Shown: positions 27,262 through 36,660, counted from the stretch's first letter. The stretch: DNA of 64,000 bases from Caballeronia sp. NK8 (GCF_018408855.1 NZ_AP024322.1:186001-250000); one strand, 5' to 3'. The notes: generated by a model from the sequence alone, not told the origin. Numbers and translations: made by a program.

Positions 27262-27996
27262 ATGAAGATTCGTTTCTGGCCCGCGCTCGTCATCCTGATC
27301 GTCGTCGCCGTGACCGTGCGTCTCGGATTCTGGCAGCGCGATCGCGCGCATCTGAAGGAAGCGCTCAACGCGCAGATCGTCGCGTTCGAGAATGCGCCCG
27401 CGCGGGAAATCGGCGTGGAGCCGCTGCCGCTCAAGTCGATCGAATTTCATCGCGTGGCGGCGCGCGGCGAGTTCATACCGGAGCGGGTCGTGTATCTGGA
27501 CAATCGTCCGTATAACGACCAGCCAGGCTTTTATGTCGTGATGCCGCTTAAACTCGAGGGCGGCGGCTACGTGCTCGTGAATCGCGGATGGCTGCCGCGC
27601 AACATGGCGGACCGCACGGGCATCGAGCCGTATGAGACGCCGAAAGGCGTCGTCGAGGTGAAAGGGATCGCGCGGGCGAACGCGTCGCAGGCGTTCGAAC
27701 TGGGCAGCGGCGGATCGGCGGCGCACAAGGAGATCCGGCAGAACCTGGACATCAGGTCGTACTCCGCCGAAACCGGGCTCGCGTTTCAGCCGTTCGTGAT
27801 TCAGCAGACGAACGACACCGGCGACAAGCTCGTGCGCGACTGGCCCGCGCCGACGCTCGGCGTCGATCGCAACTACGGCTACATGTTCCAGTGGTGGGGC
27901 ATGGCGGCCGCGGCCATCGCGTTCGGCCTGTATGCCGCGCGCCGCGCCGCGAAGAAAGGCGAAGACCGCGACGACGAAGCCCAACACCACGCCTGA
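27262..27996 (+). CDS. SURF1 family cytochrome oxidase biogenesis protein
   Basis: A 244-residue protein with membrane helices at both ends (about residues 5-20 and 210-230) and a periplasmic middle domain, the SURF1/SHY1 topology. Typical motifs are GFWQRDRAH near the N-terminus, YLDNRPYNDQPGFYVVMPL, VLVNRGWLPRN and YGYMFQWWGMAAA at the C-terminus. SURF1 helps insert heme a into subunit I. It begins the second half of the oxidase locus, divergent from the DUF2909 gene. Confidence 0.93.
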   Translation: MKIRFWPALVILIVVAVTVRLGFWQRDRAHLKEALNAQIVAFENAPAREIGVEPLPLKSIEFHRVAARGEFIPERVVYLDNRPYNDQPGFYVVMPLKLEGGGYVLVNRGWLPRNMADRTGIEPYETPKGVVEVKGIARANASQAFELGSGGSAAHKEIRQNLDIRSYSAETGLAFQPFVIQQTNDTGDKLVRDWPAPTLGVDRNYGYMFQWWGMAAAAIAFGLYAARRAAKKGEDRDDEAQHHA

Positions 27997-28034
27997 CACG
28001 CGCAATCGAACAGAACCGGGACACGTTTTTACCG

Positions 28035-28685
28035 ATGCAATCACAACGCTCCACCGCCGCCGACAAGACTGGCACGCGGCAAAGAACCGCCTCGAAAGGC
28101 TCCTGGATCAGCGGACGCTGGATGCTGCTGCTGCTCGCGCTCGTCTGCGCTGCGCCGGTGATCGCGTCGTACCTGATGTACTACGTCTTCAAGCCGGCGG
28201 GCGGCACGTCGAGCTACGGCGCGCTGATCGACCCGCAACGTCCGATTCCCGCGCAACTCGCCGTCACCGACGAGAAAGGGCAGAGCCTGCCGCTCAAGTC
28301 GCTCGAAGGCAAGTGGCTGATGGTCATCGTCAACGGCAGCGATTGCGACGAACAATGCGCGACGCGCCTCTACTTCATGCGCCAGGTGCGCGCGCTGCAG
28401 TCGGGCGAGCGCGAGCGCGTGGTGAACGTCTGGCTGCGCACCGATGACAAGCCGGTCGCCGACGTCATCAAGACCGCGTATCCGCAACCCGACACCCGCA
28501 TGCTCGTCGCCGACGAGAAGGCGATCGCCGCGTGGCTGCCCGTCGACGACGGCACGAAGCTCACGGATCACATCTTTCTCGTCGATCCGAACGGCAATCT
28601 GATGATGCGTTTCCCGAAGAACCCCGATCCGAAGAAGATCAACGCGGATGTGGCGAAGCTTCTGAAGTGGTCGCGCATTGGCTGA
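28035..28685 (+). CDS. Membrane-anchored SCO-like thioredoxin-fold protein
   Basis: A 216-residue protein with one N-terminal membrane helix (about residues 30-52, MLLLLALVCAAPVIASYLMYY) and a periplasmic thioredoxin-like domain. Cys104 and Cys108 form a CxxxC motif (SDCDEQCA) and His179 lies in TDHIFLVDPNG; these positions correspond to the CxxxC and His copper ligands of SCO proteins. It is often annotated as a hypothetical protein in this locus. Copper delivery or thiol reduction for the oxidase is inferred. Neighbours are SURF1 upstream and ctaA 17 bases downstream. Confidence 0.85.
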   Translation: MQSQRSTAADKTGTRQRTASKGSWISGRWMLLLLALVCAAPVIASYLMYYVFKPAGGTSSYGALIDPQRPIPAQLAVTDEKGQSLPLKSLEGKWLMVIVNGSDCDEQCATRLYFMRQVRALQSGERERVVNVWLRTDDKPVADVIKTAYPQPDTRMLVADEKAIAAWLPVDDGTKLTDHIFLVDPNGNLMMRFPKNPDPKKINADVAKLLKWSRIG

Positions 28686-28702
28686 AGGCAGGGTAGAAAC
28701 AC

Positions 28703-29812
28703 ATGTTCTTATTGCAACTCGGTCTGATCGGCATCTGCATCGCGCTGCTGCCGATGTCGTATGTCTGGGTCAAAGCCGATGACGACAAGTTCAGGAAACT
28801 CGTCTGGCTGACGACCTTCCTGACGCTCGATCTCATCATGTTCGGCGGCTTCACGCGCCTGACCGATTCCGGCCTCGGCTGCCCGGACTGGCCGGGGTGT
28901 TACGGCACGTCGTCGCCGTTCATCGCGCATGCGCAGATCACGGCCGCCTATCAGGCGATGCCCACCGGCCCCGTCAGCCTGATGAAGGCGTGGATCGAGA
29001 TGCTGCACCGCTATTTCGCGATGGCGATCGGCGTGTTGATCATCGCGCAGGTGATCATCGCGTGGACCGCGCGTGTGAAGAAGCGTCCGCTGCATGTGTC
29101 GCCGTGGTGGCCGACCGGCATTCTGCTGCTCATCCTGCTGCAAGGCGCGTTCGGCGCGTGGACCGTCACGCTGAAACTGCAACCTGTGATCGTCACCACG
29201 CACCTGCTGCTCGGGCTCGCGCTGCTCGGCGTGCTCGGCTGGCTCGCCGCGCGCATGACGCCGATTCCCTCGCTCGACTCCGCGGCCGCGCGCTGGATGC
29301 CCGCCGCGGTGTTCGGCTTGCTGCTGCTCGTCGTGCAGATCGCGCTCGGCGGCTGGGTCAGCACGAATTACGCAGTGCTCGCGTGCACGAACTTTCCGCT
29401 GTGCAACGGCCAATGGGTTCCGCCGATGAACTTCGAACACGGCTTCCACCTGTGGCGCGCGCTCGGCATGACCGGCGACGGCGACGTGATCTCGCAGGAC
29501 GCGCTCGTCGCGATCCACTGGACGCATCGAACGTTCGCGGTCGCAGTCGTCCTGTATCTGCTCTGGCTCGCCTCGCGGCTGCGACGATTCGAATCGCTGC
29601 GAAAACCCGCAAACGGGGTATTGTTGATGATCGTGGTCCAGTTCCTGACGGGCATGTCCAACATCGTGCTGCAATGGCCACTGCCGATCGCGGTGGCGCA
29701 CAACGGCGGGGCCGCGATCCTGTTGCTGCTACTCGTTATGCTAAACTTTCGAATCTCTTCCAGCCGTCCCGGCCGCGCCGCAATTCCCGCGCGCGACGTC
29801 GTTTCAGCGTGA
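28703..29812 (+). CDS. ctaA: Heme A synthase (COX15/CtaA)
   Basis: A 369-residue protein with eight predicted membrane helices. Conserved histidine-containing segments include GGFTRLTDSGLGCPDWPGCYG near residue 50, WIEMLHRYFAM, THLLLGLALLGV and AIHWTHRTFAV. It oxidises the C8 methyl of heme O to make heme A. It is followed 9 bases later by ctaB, which supplies heme O. Confidence 0.95.
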   Translation: MFLLQLGLIGICIALLPMSYVWVKADDDKFRKLVWLTTFLTLDLIMFGGFTRLTDSGLGCPDWPGCYGTSSPFIAHAQITAAYQAMPTGPVSLMKAWIEMLHRYFAMAIGVLIIAQVIIAWTARVKKRPLHVSPWWPTGILLLILLQGAFGAWTVTLKLQPVIVTTHLLLGLALLGVLGWLAARMTPIPSLDSAAARWMPAAVFGLLLLVVQIALGGWVSTNYAVLACTNFPLCNGQWVPPMNFEHGFHLWRALGMTGDGDVISQDALVAIHWTHRTFAVAVVLYLLWLASRLRRFESLRKPANGVLLMIVVQFLTGMSNIVLQWPLPIAVAHNGGAAILLLLLVMLNFRISSSRPGRAAIPARDVVSA

Positions 29813-29821
29813 CTCCACATC

Positions 29822-30727
29822 ATGGATAGCACGACACTACATTCCCCACTTGGCAGCCGCGTCTCGCAATACATTGCGCTGACCAAGCCGCGCGTCACGC
29901 AGCTCGCCGTGTTCTGCGCCGTCATCGGCATGTTCCTGTCCACGCCCGGCATGGTGCCGTGGGACAAACTGATCGGCGGCGTTGTCGGCATCTGGCTGCT
30001 GGCCGGCGCCGCATTTGCAATCAATTGTCTCGTCGAGCAGAAAGTCGATGCGAAGATGCGCCGCACCGCGTGGCGCCCTTCCGCGCGCGGGCAGATCACG
30101 CCGGTGCAAATCCTGACGTTCTCGGCGGTGCTCGGCGGCATCGGCATGTGGACGCTCTACACGTTCACCAATCCGCTCACGATGTGGCTGACCATCGCCA
30201 CGTTCGTCGGTTATGCGGTCGTCTACACGCTGCTGCTCAAGCCTTATACGCCGCAGAACATCGTGATCGGCGGCGCATCGGGCGCGATGCCGCCCGCACT
30301 CGGCTGGGCCGCCGTGACCGGCACCGTGCCCGGCGACGCGTGGATTCTCGTGCTGATCATCTTCGTGTGGACGCCGCCGCATTTCTGGGCGCTCGCGCTG
30401 TATCGCCGCAAGGACTACGAAAACGCCGGCCTGCCGATGCTGCCGATCACGCATGGCGAGAAGTACACGTTGCTCAACATCTTCCTCTACACGCTCGTGC
30501 TGTTCGCGGTCACGCTGATGCCCTATATCTCCGGCATGAGCGGCGTGGTGTATCTGGCGAGCGCGATCGCGCTCGGCGCGGGTTTCATCGGCTATGCGTG
30601 GAAGATGTATCGCGATTACTCCGATGCGCTCGCGCGCAAGACCTTCCGCTATTCGATCGTGTATCTGTCGCTGCTGTTTGGCGCGCTGCTCGTCGATCAT
30701 TACGTACGCACGGTGATCGGCGCATGA
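29822..30727 (+). CDS. ctaB: Protoheme IX farnesyltransferase (heme O synthase)
   Basis: A 301-residue UbiA-superfamily membrane enzyme with multiple helices. It begins with [20 protein letters not shown]; the prenyl-binding region is [19 protein letters not shown], the form found in Burkholderia, where E replaces one D of the usual Asp-rich motif. The second motif region includes [26 protein letters not shown]. It attaches a farnesyl group to heme B. The stop overlaps the SCO gene start (ATGA). Confidence 0.96.
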   Translation: MDSTTLHSPLGSRVSQYIALTKPRVTQLAVFCAVIGMFLSTPGMVPWDKLIGGVVGIWLLAGAAFAINCLVEQKVDAKMRRTAWRPSARGQITPVQILTFSAVLGGIGMWTLYTFTNPLTMWLTIATFVGYAVVYTLLLKPYTPQNIVIGGASGAMPPALGWAAVTGTVPGDAWILVLIIFVWTPPHFWALALYRRKDYENAGLPMLPITHGEKYTLLNIFLYTLVLFAVTLMPYISGMSGVVYLASAIALGAGFIGYAWKMYRDYSDALARKTFRYSIVYLSLLFGALLVDHYVRTVIGA

Positions 30728-31314
30728 TGGTCCTGATTCGTCGTTTCTTCGCGCTGCTTGTTTTCGCGGCGCTGCTCTCCGCGTGCGAGAAGGCGCCCGA
30801 TTTCAAGAATCTCGACATCACCGGCAACAAGCAGTTCGGCAGCGATTTCTCCCTGCCCGATACGCACGGCAAGACGCGCACGCTCGCTGATTTCAAGGGC
30901 AAGGCCGTCGTGTTGTTCTTCGGCTATACGCATTGCCCGGATGTCTGCCCGACGACGCTTGCGGAGCTCTCGCAAGCCATGCAGCAACTCGGCGACAAGT
31001 CGAAGGACGTGCAGGTGCTGATGGTCACCGTCGATCCGGCGCGCGATACCCCCGATCTGCTTGGCCAGTATGTGGCGGCGTTCAACTCGTCGTATATCGG
31101 TTTGCGGCCGGCGAGCGATGCGCAACTCGCGCAACTCGCCAAGGACTTTCGCGTGTACTACGCGAAGTCGCAGGGCAAGACGCCCGACGATTACACGATG
31201 GATCACACTGCCGCGAGCTACGTGTTCGACAAGGACGGCAAACTGCGTCTCTTTGCCCGCGACGGGCAGGGCGTCGAGCCGTGGGTTCACGACCTGAAGC
31301 TGTTGATCGACTGA
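30724..31314 (+). CDS. SCO family copper chaperone, lipoprotein
   Basis: A 196-residue SCO1/SenC protein. The N-terminus has a lipoprotein signal ending LLSAC, so it should be anchored to a membrane on the periplasmic side. The copper ligands are visible: Cys71 and Cys75 in [13 protein letters not shown] and His161 in [11 protein letters not shown] proteins load the CuA site of subunit II. Overlap of 4 bases with ctaB implies coupling, and a strong terminator follows. Confidence 0.95.
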   Translation: MMVLIRRFFALLVFAALLSACEKAPDFKNLDITGNKQFGSDFSLPDTHGKTRTLADFKGKAVVLFFGYTHCPDVCPTTLAELSQAMQQLGDKSKDVQVLMVTVDPARDTPDLLGQYVAAFNSSYIGLRPASDAQLAQLAKDFRVYYAKSQGKTPDDYTMDHTAASYVFDKDGKLRLFARDGQGVEPWVHDLKLLID

Positions 31315-31320
31315 TTGCGA

Positions 31321-31350
31321 AAGTGGCCCATGCGGGCCACTTTTCTTTTC
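31321..31350 (+). terminator. Rho-independent terminator ending the oxidase locus
   Basis: AAGTGGCCC (31321-31329) pairs with GGGCCACTT (31334-31342) around a 4-base loop, followed by a T-rich stretch. Confidence 0.9.
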
Positions 31351-31503
31351 AGGCGGCCGAACACGCCGCAAGTGATATTCACATGAGCATTCGGTATTTC
31401 AACTCGCAACAAAGCTGTGCGAATATCCGGCACCCGGTCGACTCGCTAGCCGGGCGCGAATCACGCAATCCCAGCACCAACGCATCATCGAAACAGGAAC
31501 ACC

Positions 31504-32316
31504 ATGCAGCGCAGAAATTTGCTCAAAGCCGTTACCGCCGCCGTGGCATCCGCCGCGCTCTTCACGAGCCTCGCCGCTCACGCCGATGACAAAGTGATCA
31601 AGATCGGCACCATCAGCGGCCCCGACGCGCAGATCTGGCAAGTCGTGCAGAAGGTCGCGAAGCGCGAAGGCCTCAACGTGAAAGTGATCGAATTCAACGA
31701 CTACGTCCAGCCGAACGCGGCGCTCGACGCCGGCGATCTCGACGCGAACAGCTTTCAGCATCAGCCGTATCTCGATAGCCAGGTCAAGCAGCGCGGCTAC
31801 AAGATCGTGAACGCCGGTCTCACGTATATCTCGCCGCTCGGCGTCTATTCGAAGAAGCTGAAGTCGCTGAAGGATCTGCAGCAAGGCGCGAAGGTCGCGG
31901 TGCCGAACGATCCGTCGAACGAGAACCGCGCGCTTCTGCTGCTGCAATCGCAAGGCGTGATCAAGCTGAAGGCGGGCGCTGGCACGAACGGCAGCAACGC
32001 GACGGCGCTCGACGTGGCCGAGAATCCGAAGAAGATCAAGCTCGTCGAACTCGATGCCGCGCAATTGCCGCGCACGCTCGCCGATGTCGATGCTGCCGCG
32101 ATCAATACGAACTTCGCGCTCGCCGCTGGTCTGCAGCCGACGAAGGACGCGATCGCGCTCGAGGACGTGCATAGCCCGTACGCGAATCTGATCGCGGTGC
32201 GCGCGAAGGACAAGGATCAGCCGTGGGTGAAGAAGCTGGTCGCCGCCTATCAGTCGGACGACGTGCGCCAGTTCCTCAAGAGCGAGTTCAAGGGCTCGGT
32301 CGTGCCTTCGTTCTGA
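31504..32316 (+). CDS. metQ: MetQ/NlpA family ABC substrate-binding protein
   Basis: A 270-residue periplasmic protein with a signal peptide (MQRRNLLKAVTAAVASAALF, cleavage near AAHA). Family motifs are VIKIGTISGPDAQIW, DLDANSFQHQPYL and VAVPNDPSNENRALLLLQ. NlpA proteins bind methionine and related compounds for MetNIQ. Unlike E. coli MetQ there is no lipobox cysteine, so it appears to be soluble. No metN or metI is adjacent, making it an orphan. The 190-base upstream gap has no evident SAM riboswitch. Confidence 0.88.
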   Translation: MQRRNLLKAVTAAVASAALFTSLAAHADDKVIKIGTISGPDAQIWQVVQKVAKREGLNVKVIEFNDYVQPNAALDAGDLDANSFQHQPYLDSQVKQRGYKIVNAGLTYISPLGVYSKKLKSLKDLQQGAKVAVPNDPSNENRALLLLQSQGVIKLKAGAGTNGSNATALDVAENPKKIKLVELDAAQLPRTLADVDAAAINTNFALAAGLQPTKDAIALEDVHSPYANLIAVRAKDKDQPWVKKLVAAYQSDDVRQFLKSEFKGSVVPSF

Positions 32317-32340
32317 GAGCGACTGCTTCGAGCTTCAATG

Positions 32341-32367
32341 ACGGCGTCCCTGGGACGCCGTTTTTTT
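32341..32367 (+). terminator. Rho-independent terminator after metQ
   Basis: ACGGCGTC (32341-32348) pairs with GACGCCGT (32354-32361), followed by seven Ts. Confidence 0.9.
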
Positions 32368-32376
32368 CGTCGCGGC

Positions 32377-33303
32377 TCAGTCGGCGAAAATCTGCTGTAG
32401 TTCCCTTTGCCATACGATACCCGAAGTTCCTTCCTGCACCGGTGTGAAACCGGTTCGCATGAACAGCGCGCAGAGATCTTCCTGCGGTTCGTCCAGCCGG
32501 CAGATCACCTGCTCGTAGCGCGCACCGTGGGCGAAGTTCGTGCATGCCGCGACGAGTTGTTCGCCCAGCCCGCGCCGGCGAGCGCCCGGCTCGACGAACA
32601 GCAGTTCGATGCGCGCCTGAGTTTCGGATTCCGCAGCAAGTATCGCCGCACCGACACGCGTGGCATTGCCGTGCTCCGCCACCCAGCAGGCGATGCGCGG
32701 GGTATTCGACTGCATGTCCGCAAGAAAGCGCGACACCTTCCTTGCCGCGTATGCCTCGCTGAAAAGCTTCGGTTTGTCGCCGGAATACAGGTGCACGTGA
32801 CGCTCGATCATCCAGCCGAAGTCGCCGCCGCGCGGCACGCGCAGCCTCGTCTCGCCTTCGCAATAGGATGACGAGAGCAAGCGTTCGACGTCCGCCATGG
32901 CCATGCATAGATGATCGATTTCGGCGGAGGTCAGCCGTTTGAGCAGCGTAGCGGTCTCGGCCGAAACGTGGAGGTCGAGCGCGTCGACCTGCGCTTTCGC
33001 CTCGGGCGTGATCCGGAGCAGGTGCGCGCGGCCGTCCGACTCGTTCTTTCGTCGCACCACGAGGCCGAGCTTCTGGAAGTTGTTGATCAACCGGCTCAGA
33101 TAACCCGTGTCCAACCCCAGGTTGCGCGACAAGTCCGCAGCGGTGGTAGCGCGCCCCTGCGCCAGTTCATGCAGAATCCGCACTTCGGTCAATGAAAAGC
33201 TGCTTTTATGCAGCCGCTCGTGAAGGGCACCGGTATGGCGCGCATAGAAACGGTTGAAGCGGCGCACCGCTTCGACGGCCCGGCTCGGATCAGGACAACC
33301 CAT
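32377..33303 (-). CDS. MarR-family regulator fused to a GNAT acetyltransferase
   Basis: A 308-residue two-domain protein. Residues 1-~145 are a MarR winged helix (LHKSSFSLTEVRILHELAQ, DLSRNLGLDTGYLSRLINNFQKLGLV, RRKNESDGRAHLLRITPEA). Residues ~155-305 are a GNAT fold with the acetyl-CoA loop VEPGARRRGLGEQLV. Its ligand and target are unknown. It is convergent with metQ, from which it is separated by that gene's terminator, and divergent from the nag locus across an AT-rich gap. Confidence 0.88.
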   Translation of the reverse strand: MGCPDPSRAVEAVRRFNRFYARHTGALHERLHKSSFSLTEVRILHELAQGRATTAADLSRNLGLDTGYLSRLINNFQKLGLVVRRKNESDGRAHLLRITPEAKAQVDALDLHVSAETATLLKRLTSAEIDHLCMAMADVERLLSSSYCEGETRLRVPRGGDFGWMIERHVHLYSGDKPKLFSEAYAARKVSRFLADMQSNTPRIACWVAEHGNATRVGAAILAAESETQARIELLFVEPGARRRGLGEQLVAACTNFAHGARYEQVICRLDEPQEDLCALFMRTGFTPVQEGTSGIVWQRELQQIFAD

Positions 33304-33621
33304 CGCTTAAGTCTCTCTCAGTTTTGTTGAAATTGATTGTGAATCCGAATTAATGAAGCCATTGTGCCAAAGAAGCACGACCGTGCGAATACGAAAATGC
33401 CCGAAAAGTGGGTAAAAAGGCAAGTAAGTAGCCAGTTCGTCAACTGGGCTGTCATGCGGGTAAGTCCCGATAGCGGAAATGTTCCGTTTAACTTTGCTAA
33501 ACACCTTGTAACTAGTTGATTTAAATAGAATTTTGACGTTTGGCCTAAGGGTGCGCGTTAGCGTTGACTGGTATTATGTTGGTTATATAATGGGCTCCAC
33601 TTCAGCAAGCGAGACCGTCCA
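33304..33621. other. AT-rich divergent intergenic region between the MarR-GNAT gene and nagR
   Basis: About 320 bases of visibly lower GC than the neighbouring genes. The right end holds the nagR promoter (33564-33591). A minus-strand frame of 65 codons (33307-33504) has no SD or recognisable motif and is not called. Nothing else is supported. Confidence 0.5.
33564..33591 (+). promoter_or_regulatory. Strong sigma-70-type promoter of nagR (nag locus)
   Basis: TTGACT (33564-33569), a 16-base spacer and TATAAT (33586-33591). The spacer contains repeated half-sites (tggtatta and tggttata) that could be the operator of the GntR-family regulator NagR encoded immediately downstream; the operator is a guess. 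Confidence 0.75.
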
Positions 33622-34356
33622 ATGGAGCATGGCTGGCAAGATCTGACGCCTGACGCGCGTAGCGATACGCCGCTTTATCTCCAATTGGCGTCGCGTCTTG
33701 CCACCGCAATCCATGCCGGCTCCTGGACGGCCGGCGAGGCGCTGCCCTCGGAGCGCACGCTGTCGGAACGTGTGGGTGTGTCGCGTATCACGGCGAGAAA
33801 GGCCATCGCGCTGCTCGTCGAGCAAGGCTTGATCCGGCGCGTGCGCGGCGCGGGCAGTTTCATCACGCCGCGCGTCGAAGATCCGCTGTCCCGCCTCACC
33901 GGTTTCACCAGGAAGATGGAACAGCGCGGCTTCAGGCCCGATTCGATCTGGCTAGATCGCGGACTAAGAGCAGCGAATCGCGATGAATCGGTGCGTCTGG
34001 GCTTGTTGCCGGGCGCGGCCGTTGCGAGCCTGCGACGGCTGCGGCGCGCGGACGGCATCGTGATGGCGGTCGAGCAATCGACCCTGCCGGTGGCCGTCGT
34101 GCCGGACCCGCTTGCGATCGGCGCTTCGCTGTATCGGTATCTGGAGGAGCGTGGGTCATCCGTGGTGCGCGCGCTGCAACATTTCCGCGCGGTCAACGCG
34201 GGCGCGGAAGTCGCGCGGCTGATGGGCGTGGCGCCGCGCGCAGCGCTGCTCGTGATCACGCGGATCGGCTATTGCGCGGATCAGCGCGCGATCGAATTGA
34301 CGGACACCTACTGCCGCGACGACTACTACGACTTCGTCGCGGAACTGCATCGATAA
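33622..34356 (+). CDS. nagR: GntR/HutC family regulator of N-acetylglucosamine use
   Basis: A 244-residue regulator. The N-terminal GntR winged helix (PLYLQLASRLATAIHAGSW, ALPSERTLSERVGVSRITARKAIALLVEQGLIRRVRGAGSFI) is followed by a UTRA ligand-binding domain with LTGFTRKMEQRGFRP and ELTDTYCRDDYYDFVAEL. Regulators of this class adjacent to nag genes respond to GlcNAc-6-P or GlcN-6-P. It is the first gene after the strong promoter at 33564 and precedes nagA by about 165 bases, so it probably controls itself and the operon. Confidence 0.9.
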   Translation: MEHGWQDLTPDARSDTPLYLQLASRLATAIHAGSWTAGEALPSERTLSERVGVSRITARKAIALLVEQGLIRRVRGAGSFITPRVEDPLSRLTGFTRKMEQRGFRPDSIWLDRGLRAANRDESVRLGLLPGAAVASLRRLRRADGIVMAVEQSTLPVAVVPDPLAIGASLYRYLEERGSSVVRALQHFRAVNAGAEVARLMGVAPRAALLVITRIGYCADQRAIELTDTYCRDDYYDFVAELHR

Positions 34357-34520
34357 GCGTCGGCACAGACGCGCGGCACCCGAGACGCATCAAAAGAGCA
34401 ATCAAGAGAACGAGAGGACCCAAGGAAGCCGTTCGCTTATTTCGCGACGAAAGCCTGCTCGCAGCACGGCGCGGACGGCACTGAACCTCATCCATGCATC
34501 GCGTACTTCCAGAGAAACTC

Positions 34521-35624
34521 ATGCTGAAAGGAAACATACTCACGACCGACGGCTGGATCCACGGCTCGGTCCGCTTCGAGAACGGCCGCGTGACGGCGCT
34601 CGAAGGCCATATCGCCGATCCGCTCGCCAACGACGCGCCGTACATCCTGCCGGGCTTCATCGACCTGCACGTGCACGGCGGCGGCGGGCGCGACATCATG
34701 GAAGGCGGCGATGCGGCGGACACCGTGGCGCGCCAGCACGCGCAGCACGGCACCACGAGCCTGCTCGCCACCACCATGACCGCGCCGCGCGACGAGCTCA
34801 TGGAAGTCGTCGCGGGCCTGGGCGAACAGGCGAAACACCGTGCCGCCGGCGGCGCGCGCATGCTGGGCGTGCATCTGGAAGGCCCGTACATCAATCCGGG
34901 CAAATTGGGCGCGCAGCCCGACGCGGCCGCCGTCGCGGTGCGCGACGAAGTGCTGAAATACCTCGAACTCGCGCCGATCCGCGTCGTGACGATCGCGCCG
35001 GAAATCTCCGGCCATCTCGACATCATTTCCGAACTGGCCGCGCGCGGCGTGCGCGTGCAGCTGGGCCATTCGCTCGGCACGTACGACGACGCCGTCAACG
35101 CGCTCAAGCATGGCGCACGCGGTTTCACGCATCTGTTCAACGCGATGTCGCCGCTGCATCACCGCGACCCCGGCATGGTCGGCGCGGCGCTCGCGCATGC
35201 GGAATACGCCGAACTCATTCCCGATCTGCTGCATGTGCATCCGGGCGCCATTCGCGCCGCGATGCGCGCGATCCCGCGTCTCTATGTCGTGACCGACAGC
35301 ACGTCGGCGGCCGGCATGCCCGACGGCGAATATCGCCTGGGCAGCCAGCATGTCACCAAATGCATGGGCGGCGTGCGTCTCGCGGACGGCACGCTCGCCG
35401 GCAGCACCCTGACGATGGATCAGGCGCTGCGCAATCTCGTGTCGCTGGGCATTCCGCTCGCGGACGTCTCGAATCGCCTCTCGCGTTTCCCCGCCGACTA
35501 TCTCGGACTCGAAGACCGCGGCCGCATCGCGCGCGGCGCATGGGCCGATCTCGTCGTGCTCGACCGGGAACACGCGCTGACCGCCACGTATGTCGAAGGA
35601 GAATCAATTGTCGAATATGCTTAA
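34521..35624 (+). CDS. nagA: N-acetylglucosamine-6-phosphate deacetylase
   Basis: A 367-residue amidohydrolase-superfamily enzyme. The metal-binding HVHGGGG motif is near residue 50, LEGPYINPGKLGAQ in the middle, and the catalytic aspartate region VTDSTSAAGMPDGEY near residue 260. It converts GlcNAc-6-P to GlcN-6-P and acetate. ATG 34521 is chosen because homologs begin MLKGNIL; an in-frame ATG at 34494 would add nine residues. The 3' end overlaps the next gene. Confidence 0.95.
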   Translation: MLKGNILTTDGWIHGSVRFENGRVTALEGHIADPLANDAPYILPGFIDLHVHGGGGRDIMEGGDAADTVARQHAQHGTTSLLATTMTAPRDELMEVVAGLGEQAKHRAAGGARMLGVHLEGPYINPGKLGAQPDAAAVAVRDEVLKYLELAPIRVVTIAPEISGHLDIISELAARGVRVQLGHSLGTYDDAVNALKHGARGFTHLFNAMSPLHHRDPGMVGAALAHAEYAELIPDLLHVHPGAIRAAMRAIPRLYVVTDSTSAAGMPDGEYRLGSQHVTKCMGGVRLADGTLAGSTLTMDQALRNLVSLGIPLADVSNRLSRFPADYLGLEDRGRIARGAWADLVVLDREHALTATYVEGESIVEYA

Positions 35625-36624
35625 TGAAGCGCTGGAGTCCGCCGACGTCGTCGCGGCCCAGCTCGCCGATACCTCGTCTATCGAAGCGCTCGCGGTCAAG
35701 CTCGCCGAGCAGCCGCGCCATGTCGCGCTGACGGTCGCGCGCGGCAGCTCGGACCACGCCGCCAGTTATTTCGCGAGCCTCGCGATGAGCCGCATCGGCA
35801 TTCCGGTTGCATCGCTGCCGATGTCGGTCGCCACGCTCCAGCAGGCGCCGTTGCGTGTCTCCGGACAACTCGCCGTCGCGTTCTCGCAATCGGGCAAGAG
35901 CCCCGATCTCGTCGGCACGATGCAGGCGCTGCGCGACGCGGGCGCGTTCACCGTCGCGGCCGTCAACGTCACCGGTTCGCCGCTCGAAAGCGCGTGCGAA
36001 TACTTCCTGCCGCTGCTCGCGGGTCCCGAACTGTCGGTGGCCGCGACCAAGAGCTATATCGCGATGCTGTCGCTGTCGGCGATCGTGATCGCGCACGTTC
36101 AGCGCGACGTCGAATTGCTCAACGCGCTCAAGTCGCTGCCGGACGGCTTGCGCGCCGCAGGCAAGCTCGACTGGACGCGCGCCGTGAACGAGCTGAAGGA
36201 CGTCGATCGCATGATCGTGATCGGCCGTGGCCTCGGCCTCGCCATCGCGCAGGAAGCCGCGCTCAAGCTGAAGGAAACCTCGGGCATCCAAGCCGAAGCA
36301 TTCTCCAGCGCGGAAGTGCGTCACGGTCCGATGGAAATCATCGACAAGGATTATCCGCTGCTCGTGTTCGCGCCGCGCGGGCCGGAGCAGGCGGGGCTGA
36401 TCCAGCTTGCCGCCGACATGCGCGCTCGTGGCGCGCGCGTGCTGCTCGCCGCGCCGGCCGACGTCGCGCAAGCGGAGTTGCCGCTCGTCGCCACCGATCA
36501 CCCTGCGCTCGATCCGATCGCCGCAATTCTTTCCTTCTACGTGATGGCCGCGGGTCTGGCCGCAGCGCGCGGGCGCAATCCCGACGCGCCGCGCCACCTG
36601 AACAAGGTCACCGAAACCCATTGA
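35608..36624 (+). CDS. nagB: SIS-domain glucosamine-6-phosphate deaminase (NagB-II type)
   Basis: A 338-residue protein with two SIS sugar-isomerase domains and no glutaminase domain. Motifs are ARGSSDHAASYF, AFSQSGKSPDLV, AATKSYIAML and EVRHGPMEII, like the isomerase half of GlmS and the NagB-II deaminase described in Shewanella. It should convert GlcN-6-P to fructose-6-P and ammonia. The start is probably TTG 35608: a GAAGGAG SD (35595-35601) sits six bases before it, whereas ATG 35590 lies upstream of that SD and ATG 35617 is 15 bases from it. Confidence 0.88.
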   Translation: MSNMLNEALESADVVAAQLADTSSIEALAVKLAEQPRHVALTVARGSSDHAASYFASLAMSRIGIPVASLPMSVATLQQAPLRVSGQLAVAFSQSGKSPDLVGTMQALRDAGAFTVAAVNVTGSPLESACEYFLPLLAGPELSVAATKSYIAMLSLSAIVIAHVQRDVELLNALKSLPDGLRAAGKLDWTRAVNELKDVDRMIVIGRGLGLAIAQEAALKLKETSGIQAEAFSSAEVRHGPMEIIDKDYPLLVFAPRGPEQAGLIQLAADMRARGARVLLAAPADVAQAELPLVATDHPALDPIAAILSFYVMAAGLAAARGRNPDAPRHLNKVTETH

Positions 36625-36660
36625 GTGAGCTAGCCGATGCGCCGTGCCGAGGAGTCACTG

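Noticed and set aside
31351..31503. SAM or methionine riboswitch upstream of metQ
   Set aside because: Only one short CCCGG/CCGGG repeat is visible and no conserved SAM riboswitch core could be traced.
33307..33504. 65-codon minus-strand ORF in the gap before nagR
   Set aside because: No SD, no conserved motif, located in an AT-rich promoter region upstream of the MarR-GNAT gene.
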